DNA of 5,164 nucleotides from Eubacterium sp. CAG:786 (lineage in GTDB: Bacteria > Bacillota > Clostridia > Oscillospirales > Ruminococcaceae), in assembly GCA_000432175.1 (NCBI GenBank), contig HF989457.1:30356-35519 (forward strand), read 5' to 3'. Under the pieces are notes generated by a model. That model was not told where the DNA came from. It ran no database searches and saw only the letters and a list, made by a program, of their open reading frames with translations. The translations under genes were made by a program, and so were the position numbers. Of the stretch, positions 1-5,072 are shown piece after piece (positions within the stretch are counted from its first letter, which is position 1; every line of letters begins with the position of its first letter).

Positions 1-217
1 TCGCAGCCATGCCTATCGCCTGCGGGAACATCGTAGCCGTGCCCGCTCTTGCAACTCCGTGAAGTCCCTCGTTCCACCAGTTGTACGCCGGCAGCACCCC
101 GGGTATCGCGGGAGCGTCGTATTTCAGCTGCTCGGCCTGCTGCTGTATGGTGAGCGTATCCGCAAGCGCTTCTGCGCGTTCCTGCGGGGTGAGTGAATTG
201 TCAAGATATTTTTCCAT
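1..217 (-). CDS. Glycoside hydrolase family 3 enzyme (beta-glucosidase/beta-xylosidase type), N-terminal part only
   Basis: Only the first 72 codons are in the window; the gene continues past position 1. The protein begins MEKYLDNSLTPQERAEALAD, and residues 46-55 read YNWWNEGLHG, followed by VARAG and FPQAIGMAA. This block is the well-known N-terminal signature of GH3 enzymes of the beta-xylosidase/beta-glucosidase type, where it lines part of the sugar-binding pocket. The opening LTPQERAEALADTLTIQQQAEQL matches the usual GH3 lead-in helix. No signal peptide is seen at this start, so a cytoplasmic enzyme acting on imported oligosaccharides is likely. The start is the ATG at 217-215, with GGAGGG four bases upstream. 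It follows the lipase-like gene by 49 bp on the same strand and may be cotranscribed. The catalytic aspartate lies outside the window, so the exact sugar specificity cannot be judged. Confidence 0.88.
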   Translation of the reverse strand, partial: MEKYLDNSLTPQERAEALADTLTIQQQAEQLKYDAPAIPGVLPAYNWWNEGLHGVARAGTATMFPQAIGMAA

Positions 218-240
218 GGTGCCCTCCGGTTAGTATTCAG

Positions 241-260
241 GCGCCGCAAAACCACGGCGT
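241..260 (-). other. Short GC-rich dyad between the lipase-like gene and the GH3 gene
   Basis: CGCCG at 242-246 pairs with CGGCG at 255-259 around an 8-nt loop, just after the lipase stop and before the GH3 ribosome binding site. There is no run of U after the stem, so it is not a convincing intrinsic terminator. It could mark an mRNA processing or stability site, or be chance in GC-rich DNA. Confidence 0.25.
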
Positions 261-266
261 CATGTT

Positions 267-1202
267 TCAGAAATGATATATCCTGCCTGCGTTGTCGTTG
301 ATGAACCTCAGAATATCCTGCATGACCTCGTCGCGGTTAAGCTCAAACAGAAGTTCGTGACGTGCCTCGGGGTAGATGTGGATATTCACCATGCAGCCGT
401 GTTCCAGGTAGCGCATGCACGCGGACCTCACGCCTTTGCCGTATTCCCCGACGGGGTCCATCGAACCGGACACGAACAGCATCGGCAGGTCGGTGGGGGT
501 GTTCTCGATAACGCAGTCGGAGTTCGCGCACATCAGCGCGTTGAGCAGGTCCTTGAACCCGGCGACTGTGAACGTGAAGCTGCACAGCGGGTCAGCGTTG
601 AACCTGTCAACATTCTCGTCCCACCTGGAAAGCCAGTCGTTGGGGGTGCGCCTGTTGTGGAAGCGGATATTGAACAGCCCGAAAGCCAGCTTTTTGCTTA
701 TCTCCGGACGGAAACGGCTGTCCTTTGAGTGGCAGAGTATCTCCAGCAGCTTTCTCAGCGGCGCAGAACCGGTCACGCCGCCTGCGGTGCCCATGATTAT
801 CGCGCCGTCCCAGCAGTCGTCGTAGCGGGAAAGGTAAATGCGCGCGATAAAGCTTCCCATGCTGTGCCCCAGCAGGAAATGCGGGATACCCGGCAGTTTC
901 TTGTTCATGATGATCTTCATGCGGTGGAGATCCTTGACCATATACATGAACCCGCCGTCCTCGCCGAAATACCCCAGCATGTCGCTGTCGGTGACGGAAT
1001 TACCGTGACCGATGTGGTCGTTGCCGACCAGCGCGATGCCGTTTTCGCAGAGGAACTCCGCAAACGGACGGTAGCGCTGGATATACTCGCACATCCCGTG
1101 GGAGACCATCAGCGCCGCCCTGGGCTTTTCGGGCAGGTACATGTAATAGCGGCAGCGTGTTATCCCGGAAGTGCTGGGGAACGTGCCAGTCACAAATTTC
1201 AT
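267..1202 (-). CDS. Alpha/beta hydrolase, lysophospholipase/monoacylglycerol lipase-like
   Basis: A 311-residue serine hydrolase of the Hydrolase_4 (lysophospholipase/monoglyceride lipase) type. Visible motifs in order are SHGM at 34-37 (oxyanion-hole region), NDHIGHGNS at 61-69 (the usual D-x-x-GHG-x-S), the nucleophile elbow GHSMGS at 112-117 with Ser114, FVSGSMDPVG at 243-252 with the likely acid Asp249, and EARHELLFE at 279-287 with His282. The catalytic triad therefore looks intact and the length is normal for the family. There is no signal peptide or membrane segment, so it should act in the cytoplasm on carboxylic esters; the true substrate cannot be told from sequence. The ATG is preceded by GGAGG at good spacing, and this site directly abuts the trmB stop codon (11-bp gap), suggesting cotranscription and possibly coupled translation with trmB. 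The GH3 gene follows. Confidence 0.9.
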   Translation of the reverse strand: MKFVTGTFPSTSGITRCRYYMYLPEKPRAALMVSHGMCEYIQRYRPFAEFLCENGIALVGNDHIGHGNSVTDSDMLGYFGEDGGFMYMVKDLHRMKIIMNKKLPGIPHFLLGHSMGSFIARIYLSRYDDCWDGAIIMGTAGGVTGSAPLRKLLEILCHSKDSRFRPEISKKLAFGLFNIRFHNRRTPNDWLSRWDENVDRFNADPLCSFTFTVAGFKDLLNALMCANSDCVIENTPTDLPMLFVSGSMDPVGEYGKGVRSACMRYLEHGCMVNIHIYPEARHELLFELNRDEVMQDILRFINDNAGRIYHF

Positions 1203-1213
1203 AGCTTCCTCCG

Positions 1214-1891
1214 TTAATCCTCAGGAACCACGGCTTCAAGCCTGTAGATAGGCTGACCGAGTTCCGTAAATCTCTTTTCGTATTCAGTCATAATGTTCCC
1301 CTCAAAGCCGCTGTTATGCAGGTCGAGGGACACGTTCTTCATCGGGAAACCGTTCTGTGAAAAGTGCTCTATCGAGAACTCGAACAGGCGCTGGTTATCG
1401 GTTTTCTGGTGGATTTCCGCACCGGGCTTCATAATGGCCTTGTAGATGTTAAGAAAGCGCGTGTGGGTAAGTCTGTGGCGCGCATATGTCTCTTTCGGGA
1501 ACGGGCAGCTGAAGTTCAGATACAGCCTTTCCACGCTGTGCGGACGGAACAGGTGCTCCAGGTATTCAGCCTGACCCAGGCAGAAACGCACGTTCTTTAT
1601 GTCGCTGTTCATGAGCGCCTCGGCACCGGTGACGAGGACGTTCGGGGTCTTTTCCACTGCGACGTAGTTTATATCGGGGTTTCTCCGCGCAAGTTCCAGA
1701 ATGAAGCTGCCCTTTCCGCAGCCGACTTCAAGATGCAGCGGATTGTTGTTGCCGAACACCTTCATGCTGTCGAAGAAAAGGCTGTCGTCTAGCGGGTCGT
1801 TTGCGTGTTCGTTCTGGTTCTGCATTATCAGCATAACGGGAGCGCAGGCTTCAAGGCGCTCCTCAAGATGCTTCTTTTTTCTCATTCTCAT
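1214..1891 (-). CDS. trmB: tRNA (guanine-46-N7)-methyltransferase TrmB
   Basis: A 225-residue cytoplasmic SAM-dependent enzyme that methylates N7 of G46 in the variable loop of many tRNAs. The protein starts MRMRKKKHLEERLE, a typical Firmicute TrmB beginning. The SAM-binding motif LEVGCGKGSF lies at 54-63, the second acidic residue at YVAVEK (Glu80), the family signature LYLNFSCPFPKETYARHRLTH at 123-143, the EIHQKTDN block at 159-166 and the TEYEKRF motif at 202-208. Length is normal. The family's usual FSDPWPKKRH reads FSCPFPKETY here, so a highly conserved aspartate is Cys129 and the Trp is Phe. The first ATG is preferred: GAGGT lies 8 bases upstream, whereas the second Met codon (residue 3) is less well placed. 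The lipase-like gene follows after 11 bp. Upstream are a hairpin and a 164-bp repeat element, with no clear promoter between them. Confidence 0.95.
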   Translation of the reverse strand: MRMRKKKHLEERLEACAPVMLIMQNQNEHANDPLDDSLFFDSMKVFGNNNPLHLEVGCGKGSFILELARRNPDINYVAVEKTPNVLVTGAEALMNSDIKNVRFCLGQAEYLEHLFRPHSVERLYLNFSCPFPKETYARHRLTHTRFLNIYKAIMKPGAEIHQKTDNQRLFEFSIEHFSQNGFPMKNVSLDLHNSGFEGNIMTEYEKRFTELGQPIYRLEAVVPED

Positions 1892-1913
1892 TGGTTTTTA
1901 CCTCTATACAGCT

Positions 1914-1943
1914 GTCGCCGTGCAGTATATTCCGCACGGCGGC
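1914..1943 (-). other. Strong hairpin in the trmB leader
   Basis: CGCCGTGC at 1916-1923 and GCACGGCG at 1934-1941 form a perfect 8-bp GC-rich stem with a 10-nt AT-rich loop. It lies 23 bp or more upstream of the trmB start and just outside the repeat element. On the minus strand the stem is followed by GACAGCTGTATAGAGG, which is not a U-tract, so a standard intrinsic terminator is unlikely. An attenuator, a processing site, or a protein-binding dyad are all possible. Confidence 0.5.
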
Positions 1944-1951
1944 AAGATATA

Positions 1952-2115
1952 TGGTAGCCTCTAAAAACCGGGACACGAGCAGATTTCGTATATGACTTAT
2001 ATCAGATGCTAGGCACCAAACCGCAGTAATACTGTATGTATTTCAAGGTTTGGTAACGACGCAGATGATATAAGTCATAGAAATCTGCCGTGAAGGAGGT
2101 TTTTAGAGGTTACCA
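1952..2115. repeat. 164-bp MITE-like long inverted repeat between lysA and trmB
   Basis: The two arms, 1952-2022 and 2047-2115, are inverted copies of each other. The outer 18 bp (TGGTARCCTCTAAAAACC) match with one mismatch. GCAGATTTC at 1979-1987 pairs perfectly with 2080-2088, the 14-bp TATGACTTATATCA at 1991-2004 pairs perfectly with 2066-2079, and ACCAAACC at 2015-2022 pairs with 2047-2054. Short unmatched stretches separate the blocks; roughly 55 of about 70 positions pair. The 24-nt centre carries a further small palindrome, CAGTA-A-TACTG at 2024-2034. The trinucleotide ATA flanks both ends (1949-1951, 2116-2118), a possible but weak target duplication. It encodes no protein. These traits fit a miniature inverted-repeat transposable element, or a REP/ERIC-like repeat that folds into a long hairpin in RNA. 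I cannot assign it to a named family, and copy number in the genome is unknown. Confidence 0.75.
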
Positions 2116-3422
2116 ATAGTAAATGCCTGATGATTTCCCCGTGATTTATTGACAACCCGGGGCATAAAGTTGAAGTTTGCAAAATCGAATGTTGCGAAGT
2201 AATCAGCGGCAGTTTCAGCGCGTCTGATAAGCTTTACGGAGCCGTCCTCGCGCAGCAGCAGCTCGGCGCTCCTGAGCTTGCCGTTGTAGTTGTAGCCCAT
2301 CGAGAAGCCATGCGCGCCGGTGTCGTGGATAGCAATATAATCGCCGATATCGATTTTGGGGAGCATTCTGTCCACCGCGAACTTATCGCAGTTCTCGCAC
2401 AGACCACCGGTGACGTCGTACTTGTGGTCGCAGGGCTCGTTCTCCTTTCCGAGAACGGTGATGTGGTGATAAGCGCCGTAGATAGCCGGGCGCATGAGGT
2501 TTGCAGCGCAGGCGTCAAGTCCGATGTATTCCTTGTAGATGTGCTTTTCGCGGATAGCCTTTGCGATGAGCATTCCGTTGGGTGCTAGCATAAATCTGCC
2601 AAGCTCGGTGCAGAGCCTGATGTTGCCAAGCCCGGCGGGAACGAGTATCTCGTTGAACTTTTCGCGCACCTTTTCACCGATGACTGCGATGTTGTTTGCA
2701 GGCTGGTCGGGGCGATAGGGAATTCCCACGCCGCCGGAAAGGTTGATGAAGCTGAGTTCAACGCCGGTCTTTTCCTTTATCTCAACAGCGGTGCGGAACA
2801 GAATTCCTGCCAGTGTGGGGTAGTAGTCGTTAGTCAGCGTGTTGCTTGCGAGGAACGCATGCATGCCGAACTTTTTCGCGCCCTTTTCCTTGAGAATGCG
2901 GTAGCCCTCGATAAGCTGGTCGTGCGTGAAGCCGTACTTTGCGTCCTTGGGGGTGTCCATTACATTGGGGCTGCCGTCGGTCTTGAACTCTCCGCCGGGA
3001 TTGTAGCGGCAGGAGATGGTCTCCGGGATTCCGGTCAGCTTGTCGAGAACGTCGATATGTGTGAAATCATCGAGATTTATCAGCACGCCCATCTTGTAGG
3101 CAAGCTTGAAATCCTCGTCGGGAGTGGCGTTGGAGCTGAACATGATCTCCTCGCCCTTGGCGCCGACCTGACCGCTGAGCAGCAGCTCGGTGTAGCTGGA
3201 GCAGTCGAATCCGCAGCCCTCGCTTTTCAGCACGTTCATGATGAACGGGTTCGGTGTAGCCTTCACAGCGAAGTACTCCTTGAAGCCCTTGTTCCAGGAA
3301 AACGCCTTGTACAGCGCCCTTGCGGTTTCGCGGATTCCCTTTTCATCGTAAATGTGGAACGGGGTGGGATAGGTCTTTGCGATCTCTTCGATCTGTTCTT
3401 TGGTTACGAATGGTTTCTTCAT
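2103..3422 (-). CDS. lysA: Diaminopimelate decarboxylase (PLP-dependent)
   Basis: A 439-residue fold-type III PLP enzyme that decarboxylates meso-diaminopimelate to L-lysine, the last step of lysine synthesis. The PLP lysine is Lys54 in YFAVKATPNP (50-59). FDCSSYTEL at 72-80, LSGGVGIPY at 228-236 (phosphate-binding glycine loop), TELGRFM at 272-278 (equivalent of EPGR), RPAIYGAYHHI at 311-321, CENCDKFA at 342-349 (equivalent of the CESxD motif) and TGAHGFSMGYNYN at 368-380 follow in the expected order. The usual HIGS motif is HAFLASN at 188-194, and the usual GAYG is GAHG (His371); this suggests a divergent clostridial subclade, but C342, E343 and D346 are kept. The ATG has AAAGGA upstream at 8-base spacing. 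The last four residues and the TAA stop fall in the arm of a repeat element. Another decarboxylase of the same fold (for example carboxynorspermidine decarboxylase) is less likely given the CExxD motif and the length. Confidence 0.9.
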   Translation of the reverse strand: MKKPFVTKEQIEEIAKTYPTPFHIYDEKGIRETARALYKAFSWNKGFKEYFAVKATPNPFIMNVLKSEGCGFDCSSYTELLLSGQVGAKGEEIMFSSNATPDEDFKLAYKMGVLINLDDFTHIDVLDKLTGIPETISCRYNPGGEFKTDGSPNVMDTPKDAKYGFTHDQLIEGYRILKEKGAKKFGMHAFLASNTLTNDYYPTLAGILFRTAVEIKEKTGVELSFINLSGGVGIPYRPDQPANNIAVIGEKVREKFNEILVPAGLGNIRLCTELGRFMLAPNGMLIAKAIREKHIYKEYIGLDACAANLMRPAIYGAYHHITVLGKENEPCDHKYDVTGGLCENCDKFAVDRMLPKIDIGDYIAIHDTGAHGFSMGYNYNGKLRSAELLLREDGSVKLIRRAETAADYFATFDFANFNFMPRVVNKSRGNHQAFTIGNL

Positions 3423-3446
3423 TTCTTTTGTCCTTTCTTTATTTGG

Positions 3447-3471
3447 CAGGGGCGGACGGCTCCGCCGCCTG
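3447..3471. other. GC-rich hairpin between the membrane-protein gene and lysA
   Basis: GGCGGA at 3451-3456 pairs with TCCGCC at 3461-3466 around a CGGC loop, and the stem continues with CAGG (3447-3450) to CCTG (3468-3471) across one bulged G. It sits in the 58-bp gap just upstream of the lysA ribosome binding site. No U-run follows on either strand, so it is probably not a full terminator. It could reduce read-through or protect the lysA mRNA 5' end after cleavage. Confidence 0.45.
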
Positions 3472-3480
3472 TAATATGTC

Positions 3481-3807
3481 TTAACTAAGGAACGGCATTG
3501 AAAGCAAGAATACTGCTGAGATCAGCACCAGCTTTGCGATAATGCAGCCGCGCCTTACCCGGTGATAATCCCGGTCGGAAGCGGTTTCCGGCTTTTTCAG
3601 TATATTGGTGCCCTGTGGGTAAACACCGCAGACCGAGAATATGCCGTAAATGATGAGCATTACCACCAGCATTATGATATTCCCACCGCCAGTGATATTC
3701 AGCGCCATCAGCGTTATCATAACTGCCACGAACGCTGCCATGAGCGCACCGCCTGCTATTTCAGCGATTTTCTCGCCACGAGTGTAAGCAACTTTGTCTG
3801 GTATCAT
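3481..3807 (-). CDS. Small membrane protein of unknown function, three predicted helices
   Basis: I do not recognise the family. The 108-residue protein has three hydrophobic stretches that should cross the membrane, at about 15-37, 43-63 and 86-106. Between the second and third lies a polar loop, about 64-85, carrying YPQGTN at 63-68 and a charged stretch SDRDYHRVRR at 77-86. The positive charges of this loop suggest it faces the cytoplasm. There is no signal-peptide cleavage site and no catalytic motif. The start at 3807 is supported by AAAGGA 8 bases upstream, and the stop at 3481 is TAA. It lies 37 bp after the esterase and 58 bp before lysA on the same strand, so it is probably cotranscribed with them, but the neighbours do not reveal a role. 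The coding call rests on the ribosome binding site, the gene spacing and the coherent membrane profile. Confidence 0.8.
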   Translation of the reverse strand: MIPDKVAYTRGEKIAEIAGGALMAAFVAVMITLMALNITGGGNIIMLVVMLIIYGIFSVCGVYPQGTNILKKPETASDRDYHRVRRGCIIAKLVLISAVFLLSMPFLS

Positions 3808-3844
3808 ATCTGGAGTCCTTTCTCAGTTACGTGGGTGCGCCAGG

Positions 3845-4654
3845 TCAAACGTTCATGTACTTTGCCAAGAACTCGATGGACATGGGTATCCATCTGCGGA
3901 CGTTCTCAAGATAGAACGCCTCGTTCCAGCCGGTCGCCTTGTCGCAGGTGGAAAGCCCGTGGGGTCCCTCGTCGAACATGTGGAGCTCCACCGGAACCTT
4001 GTTGGAAACGCACGCCTTAGCCATGACAAGCGAATTGTGCGCGGAAACGCAGTCGTCGTTCGCGGTCGCCCATATGAACATGGGGGGAGTTTTCGGCGTC
4101 ACGCGGTTCTCAAGCGAAAGTCTGCTGAGGTCGGAGCGGGAAGCGTCCTCGCCGAGAAGCACCCTGAAGCTTCCCTCGTGGGGAGCAGTCACGCCGCTGA
4201 TGACAGGGTAGCAGAGCACCGCGGCATTCGGACGGAGATCCTCAGGCTCGCAGCCGATGGTCTTGGTGAGCATAACGTCGCTCCACATTGTGGCGAGGCA
4301 GCCCGCGAGATGTCCGCCTGCTGAGCAGCCCAGAACCGCCATTTTCTGCGGGTCTATGCCGAATTCCTCGGCGCGCATGCGTATCTTATAGAATATGTAA
4401 GCTGCGTTCATCAGCGGTTCGGGGAACTTCTCGTTGCAGGCGTAGGTCACAACGAAAGCCGCATAGCCCATTGCAAGGTACTGGAACGCGATAGGTTCCC
4501 CCTCGCGGTCAGAGCAGAATTCGTACCCTCCACCCGGGAATATTATCATAGCCGGGCGCTTGTCGCAGAACGGCAGCCCCGCGATGGAATCCGGCAGATA
4601 AGCCTTGACGAATGCAGTTTTGTCAGAATTGATATTGAATGTCTTGATTGTCAT
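3845..4654 (-). CDS. Alpha/beta hydrolase, acetyl-xylan-esterase-like (BD-FAE/carbohydrate esterase type)
   Basis: A 269-residue serine esterase. IIFPGGGYEF at 37-46 provides the oxyanion hole, GCSAGGHLAG at 109-118 is the nucleophile elbow with Ser111, WATANDDCVSAHNS at 195-208 gives the probable acid Asp200, and EGPHGLS at 229-235 gives His232. The GGGY, SAGGHLA and HGLS set is typical of clostridial and Bacteroidetes esterases annotated as acetyl xylan esterase or bifunctional feruloyl/acetyl esterase, which remove acyl groups from plant polysaccharides or their fragments. There is no signal peptide, so it would act on imported oligosaccharides. The ATG follows GAGGAG by 7 bases. A good sigma-A-type promoter and a palindrome lie upstream, making this the first gene of a probable transcript with the membrane protein and lysA. 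Substrate is inferred from the family only. Confidence 0.88.
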   Translation of the reverse strand: MTIKTFNINSDKTAFVKAYLPDSIAGLPFCDKRPAMIIFPGGGYEFCSDREGEPIAFQYLAMGYAAFVVTYACNEKFPEPLMNAAYIFYKIRMRAEEFGIDPQKMAVLGCSAGGHLAGCLATMWSDVMLTKTIGCEPEDLRPNAAVLCYPVISGVTAPHEGSFRVLLGEDASRSDLSRLSLENRVTPKTPPMFIWATANDDCVSAHNSLVMAKACVSNKVPVELHMFDEGPHGLSTCDKATGWNEAFYLENVRRWIPMSIEFLAKYMNV

Positions 4655-4682
4655 GATGTTGCTCCTCAGAGTTATTAAGGGT

Positions 4683-4698
4683 GAACATTACAATGTTC
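4683..4698. promoter_or_regulatory. Perfect 7-2-7 palindrome, candidate operator in the esterase leader
   Basis: GAACATT at 4683-4689 and AATGTTC at 4692-4698 form a perfect inverted repeat with a 2-bp spacer. It lies between the predicted -10 box and the esterase ribosome binding site, at roughly +18 to +33 of the predicted transcript, a place where a bound repressor could block transcription. As RNA it could form only a short stem with an impossible 2-nt loop, so a DNA-binding dimer is the better explanation. The regulator is not identified. Confidence 0.5.
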
Positions 4699-4722
4699 GG
4701 ATACGGAAATATCTACACAATT

Positions 4723-4751
4723 ATTGTATCATTTTTTTAATAAAAAATCAA
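4723..4751 (-). promoter_or_regulatory. Sigma-A-type promoter for the esterase-membrane protein-lysA transcript
   Basis: On the minus strand TTGATT (4751-4746) is followed after exactly 17 bp by TACAAT (4728-4723). These are four-of-six and five-of-six matches to TTGACA and TATAAT. The spacer is very AT-rich. Transcription would begin near 4716, giving a leader of about 60 nt before the esterase ATG. Confidence 0.75.
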
Positions 4752-4817
4752 GGGGGAAACAAACTATTTTCGCAGTTTTGCACAAATCCAGCGCAGACCG
4801 CTTCCGCGATGTATGCA

Positions 4818-4823
4818 TATAAT
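4818..4823 (+). promoter_or_regulatory. Candidate -10 box for the DUF3343-like/cysteine desulfurase transcript
   Basis: A perfect TATAAT lies 45 bp upstream of the 67-residue gene on the plus strand. The best -35 candidate, CAGACC at 4794-4799 with an 18-bp spacer, is poor, matching only the central GAC. The promoter may therefore depend on an activator, or be weak. Start of transcription would fall near 4830. Confidence 0.5.
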
Positions 4824-4827
4824 AAAG

Positions 4828-4848
4828 TGCAGGAGCTGTATTCCTGCA
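4828..4848 (+). promoter_or_regulatory. 7-7-7 dyad at the predicted 5' end of the plus-strand transcript
   Basis: TGCAGGA at 4828-4834 and TCCTGCA at 4842-4848 are perfect inverted repeats around a 7-nt loop. The dyad begins at about the predicted transcription start, so it could act as an operator in DNA or as a 5' stem-loop that stabilises the mRNA. It lies before the real ribosome binding site (AAGGAG at 4856-4861) and leaves that site free. Confidence 0.45.
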
Positions 4849-4868
4849 ATAACGCAAGGAGAAACGAA

Positions 4869-5072
4869 ATGAACTTTTTTGTGATAAATGCAAAGTCGAT
4901 GACCCAGGCTGAGAAGGCTCGGCTCTACCTGGCGAGAAGCGGCATAAAAAGCGTGGTAATGCGCACCACCGGTCGCAGCGGGTGCACATTCTCGCTGAAA
5001 ATATTCGGAGAAAAGGGGACTGTCTGCCCCCTGCTTTCCCGGGTGGGGATAAGCTGTGATATACCTCGATAA
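4869..5072 (+). CDS. Small DUF3343-like (putative Se/S carrier) protein
   Basis: A 67-residue soluble protein beginning MNFFVINAKSMTQAEKARLY. The layout is a beta strand, an alpha helix with alternating charged residues (about 11-24), a second strand GIKSVVMRT, a GRSGCTFSLKIFG strand with Cys39, and a short C-terminal part with Cys53 and Cys63. This resembles the DUF3343 / putative Se/S carrier family, small proteins with one conserved cysteine often encoded next to NifS-like cysteine desulfurases; the assignment rests on this layout and the neighbour. The likely role is accepting persulfide or selenide from the partner enzyme. The ATG at 4869 is chosen over longer in-frame starts because AAGGAG lies 7 bases upstream and the region before it is promoter DNA. 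Its end overlaps the desulfurase start by 17 bp, which suggests translational coupling. Confidence 0.75.
   Translation: MNFFVINAKSMTQAEKARLYLARSGIKSVVMRTTGRSGCTFSLKIFGEKGTVCPLLSRVGISCDIPR

Noticed and set aside
2123..2152. A tiny plus-strand frame (9 codons) after the AAGGAGGT in the repeat
   Set aside because: The ATG is more than 20 bases from the ribosome binding site and the frame stops after nine codons within lysA.
2149..2154. TTGACA on the plus strand as a -35 box
   Set aside because: It lies within the 3' end of lysA, has no matching -10 box at 16-18 bp, and no plus-strand gene follows.
3447..3471. Intrinsic terminator before lysA
   Set aside because: The stem is GC-rich but no U-run follows on either strand, so it is listed only as a hairpin.
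2859..3488. A 209-codon open frame on the plus strand opposite lysA, and similar long plus-strand frames opposite the lipase, trmB and esterase genes
   Set aside because: They lie antisense to genes with clear family motifs, lack good ribosome binding sites and their proteins show no recognisable motifs. GC-rich coding DNA commonly leaves such frames open.
4683..4698. LexA/DinR SOS box
   Set aside because: The half-sites GAAC and GTTC are present, but they are 8 bp apart rather than the 4 bp of the Gram-positive SOS box, and the neighbouring genes have no link to DNA repair.
4655..4868. Riboswitch or T-box leader in the divergent intergenic region
   Set aside because: The leaders are only about 40-60 nt from the predicted starts, with no conserved riboswitch core or terminator/antiterminator pair visible.
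4605..4868. A longer N-terminus for the small DUF3343-like protein
   Set aside because: The frame is open upstream, but that stretch crosses the esterase start and both promoters, and the strong AAGGAG site sits directly before the ATG at 4869.
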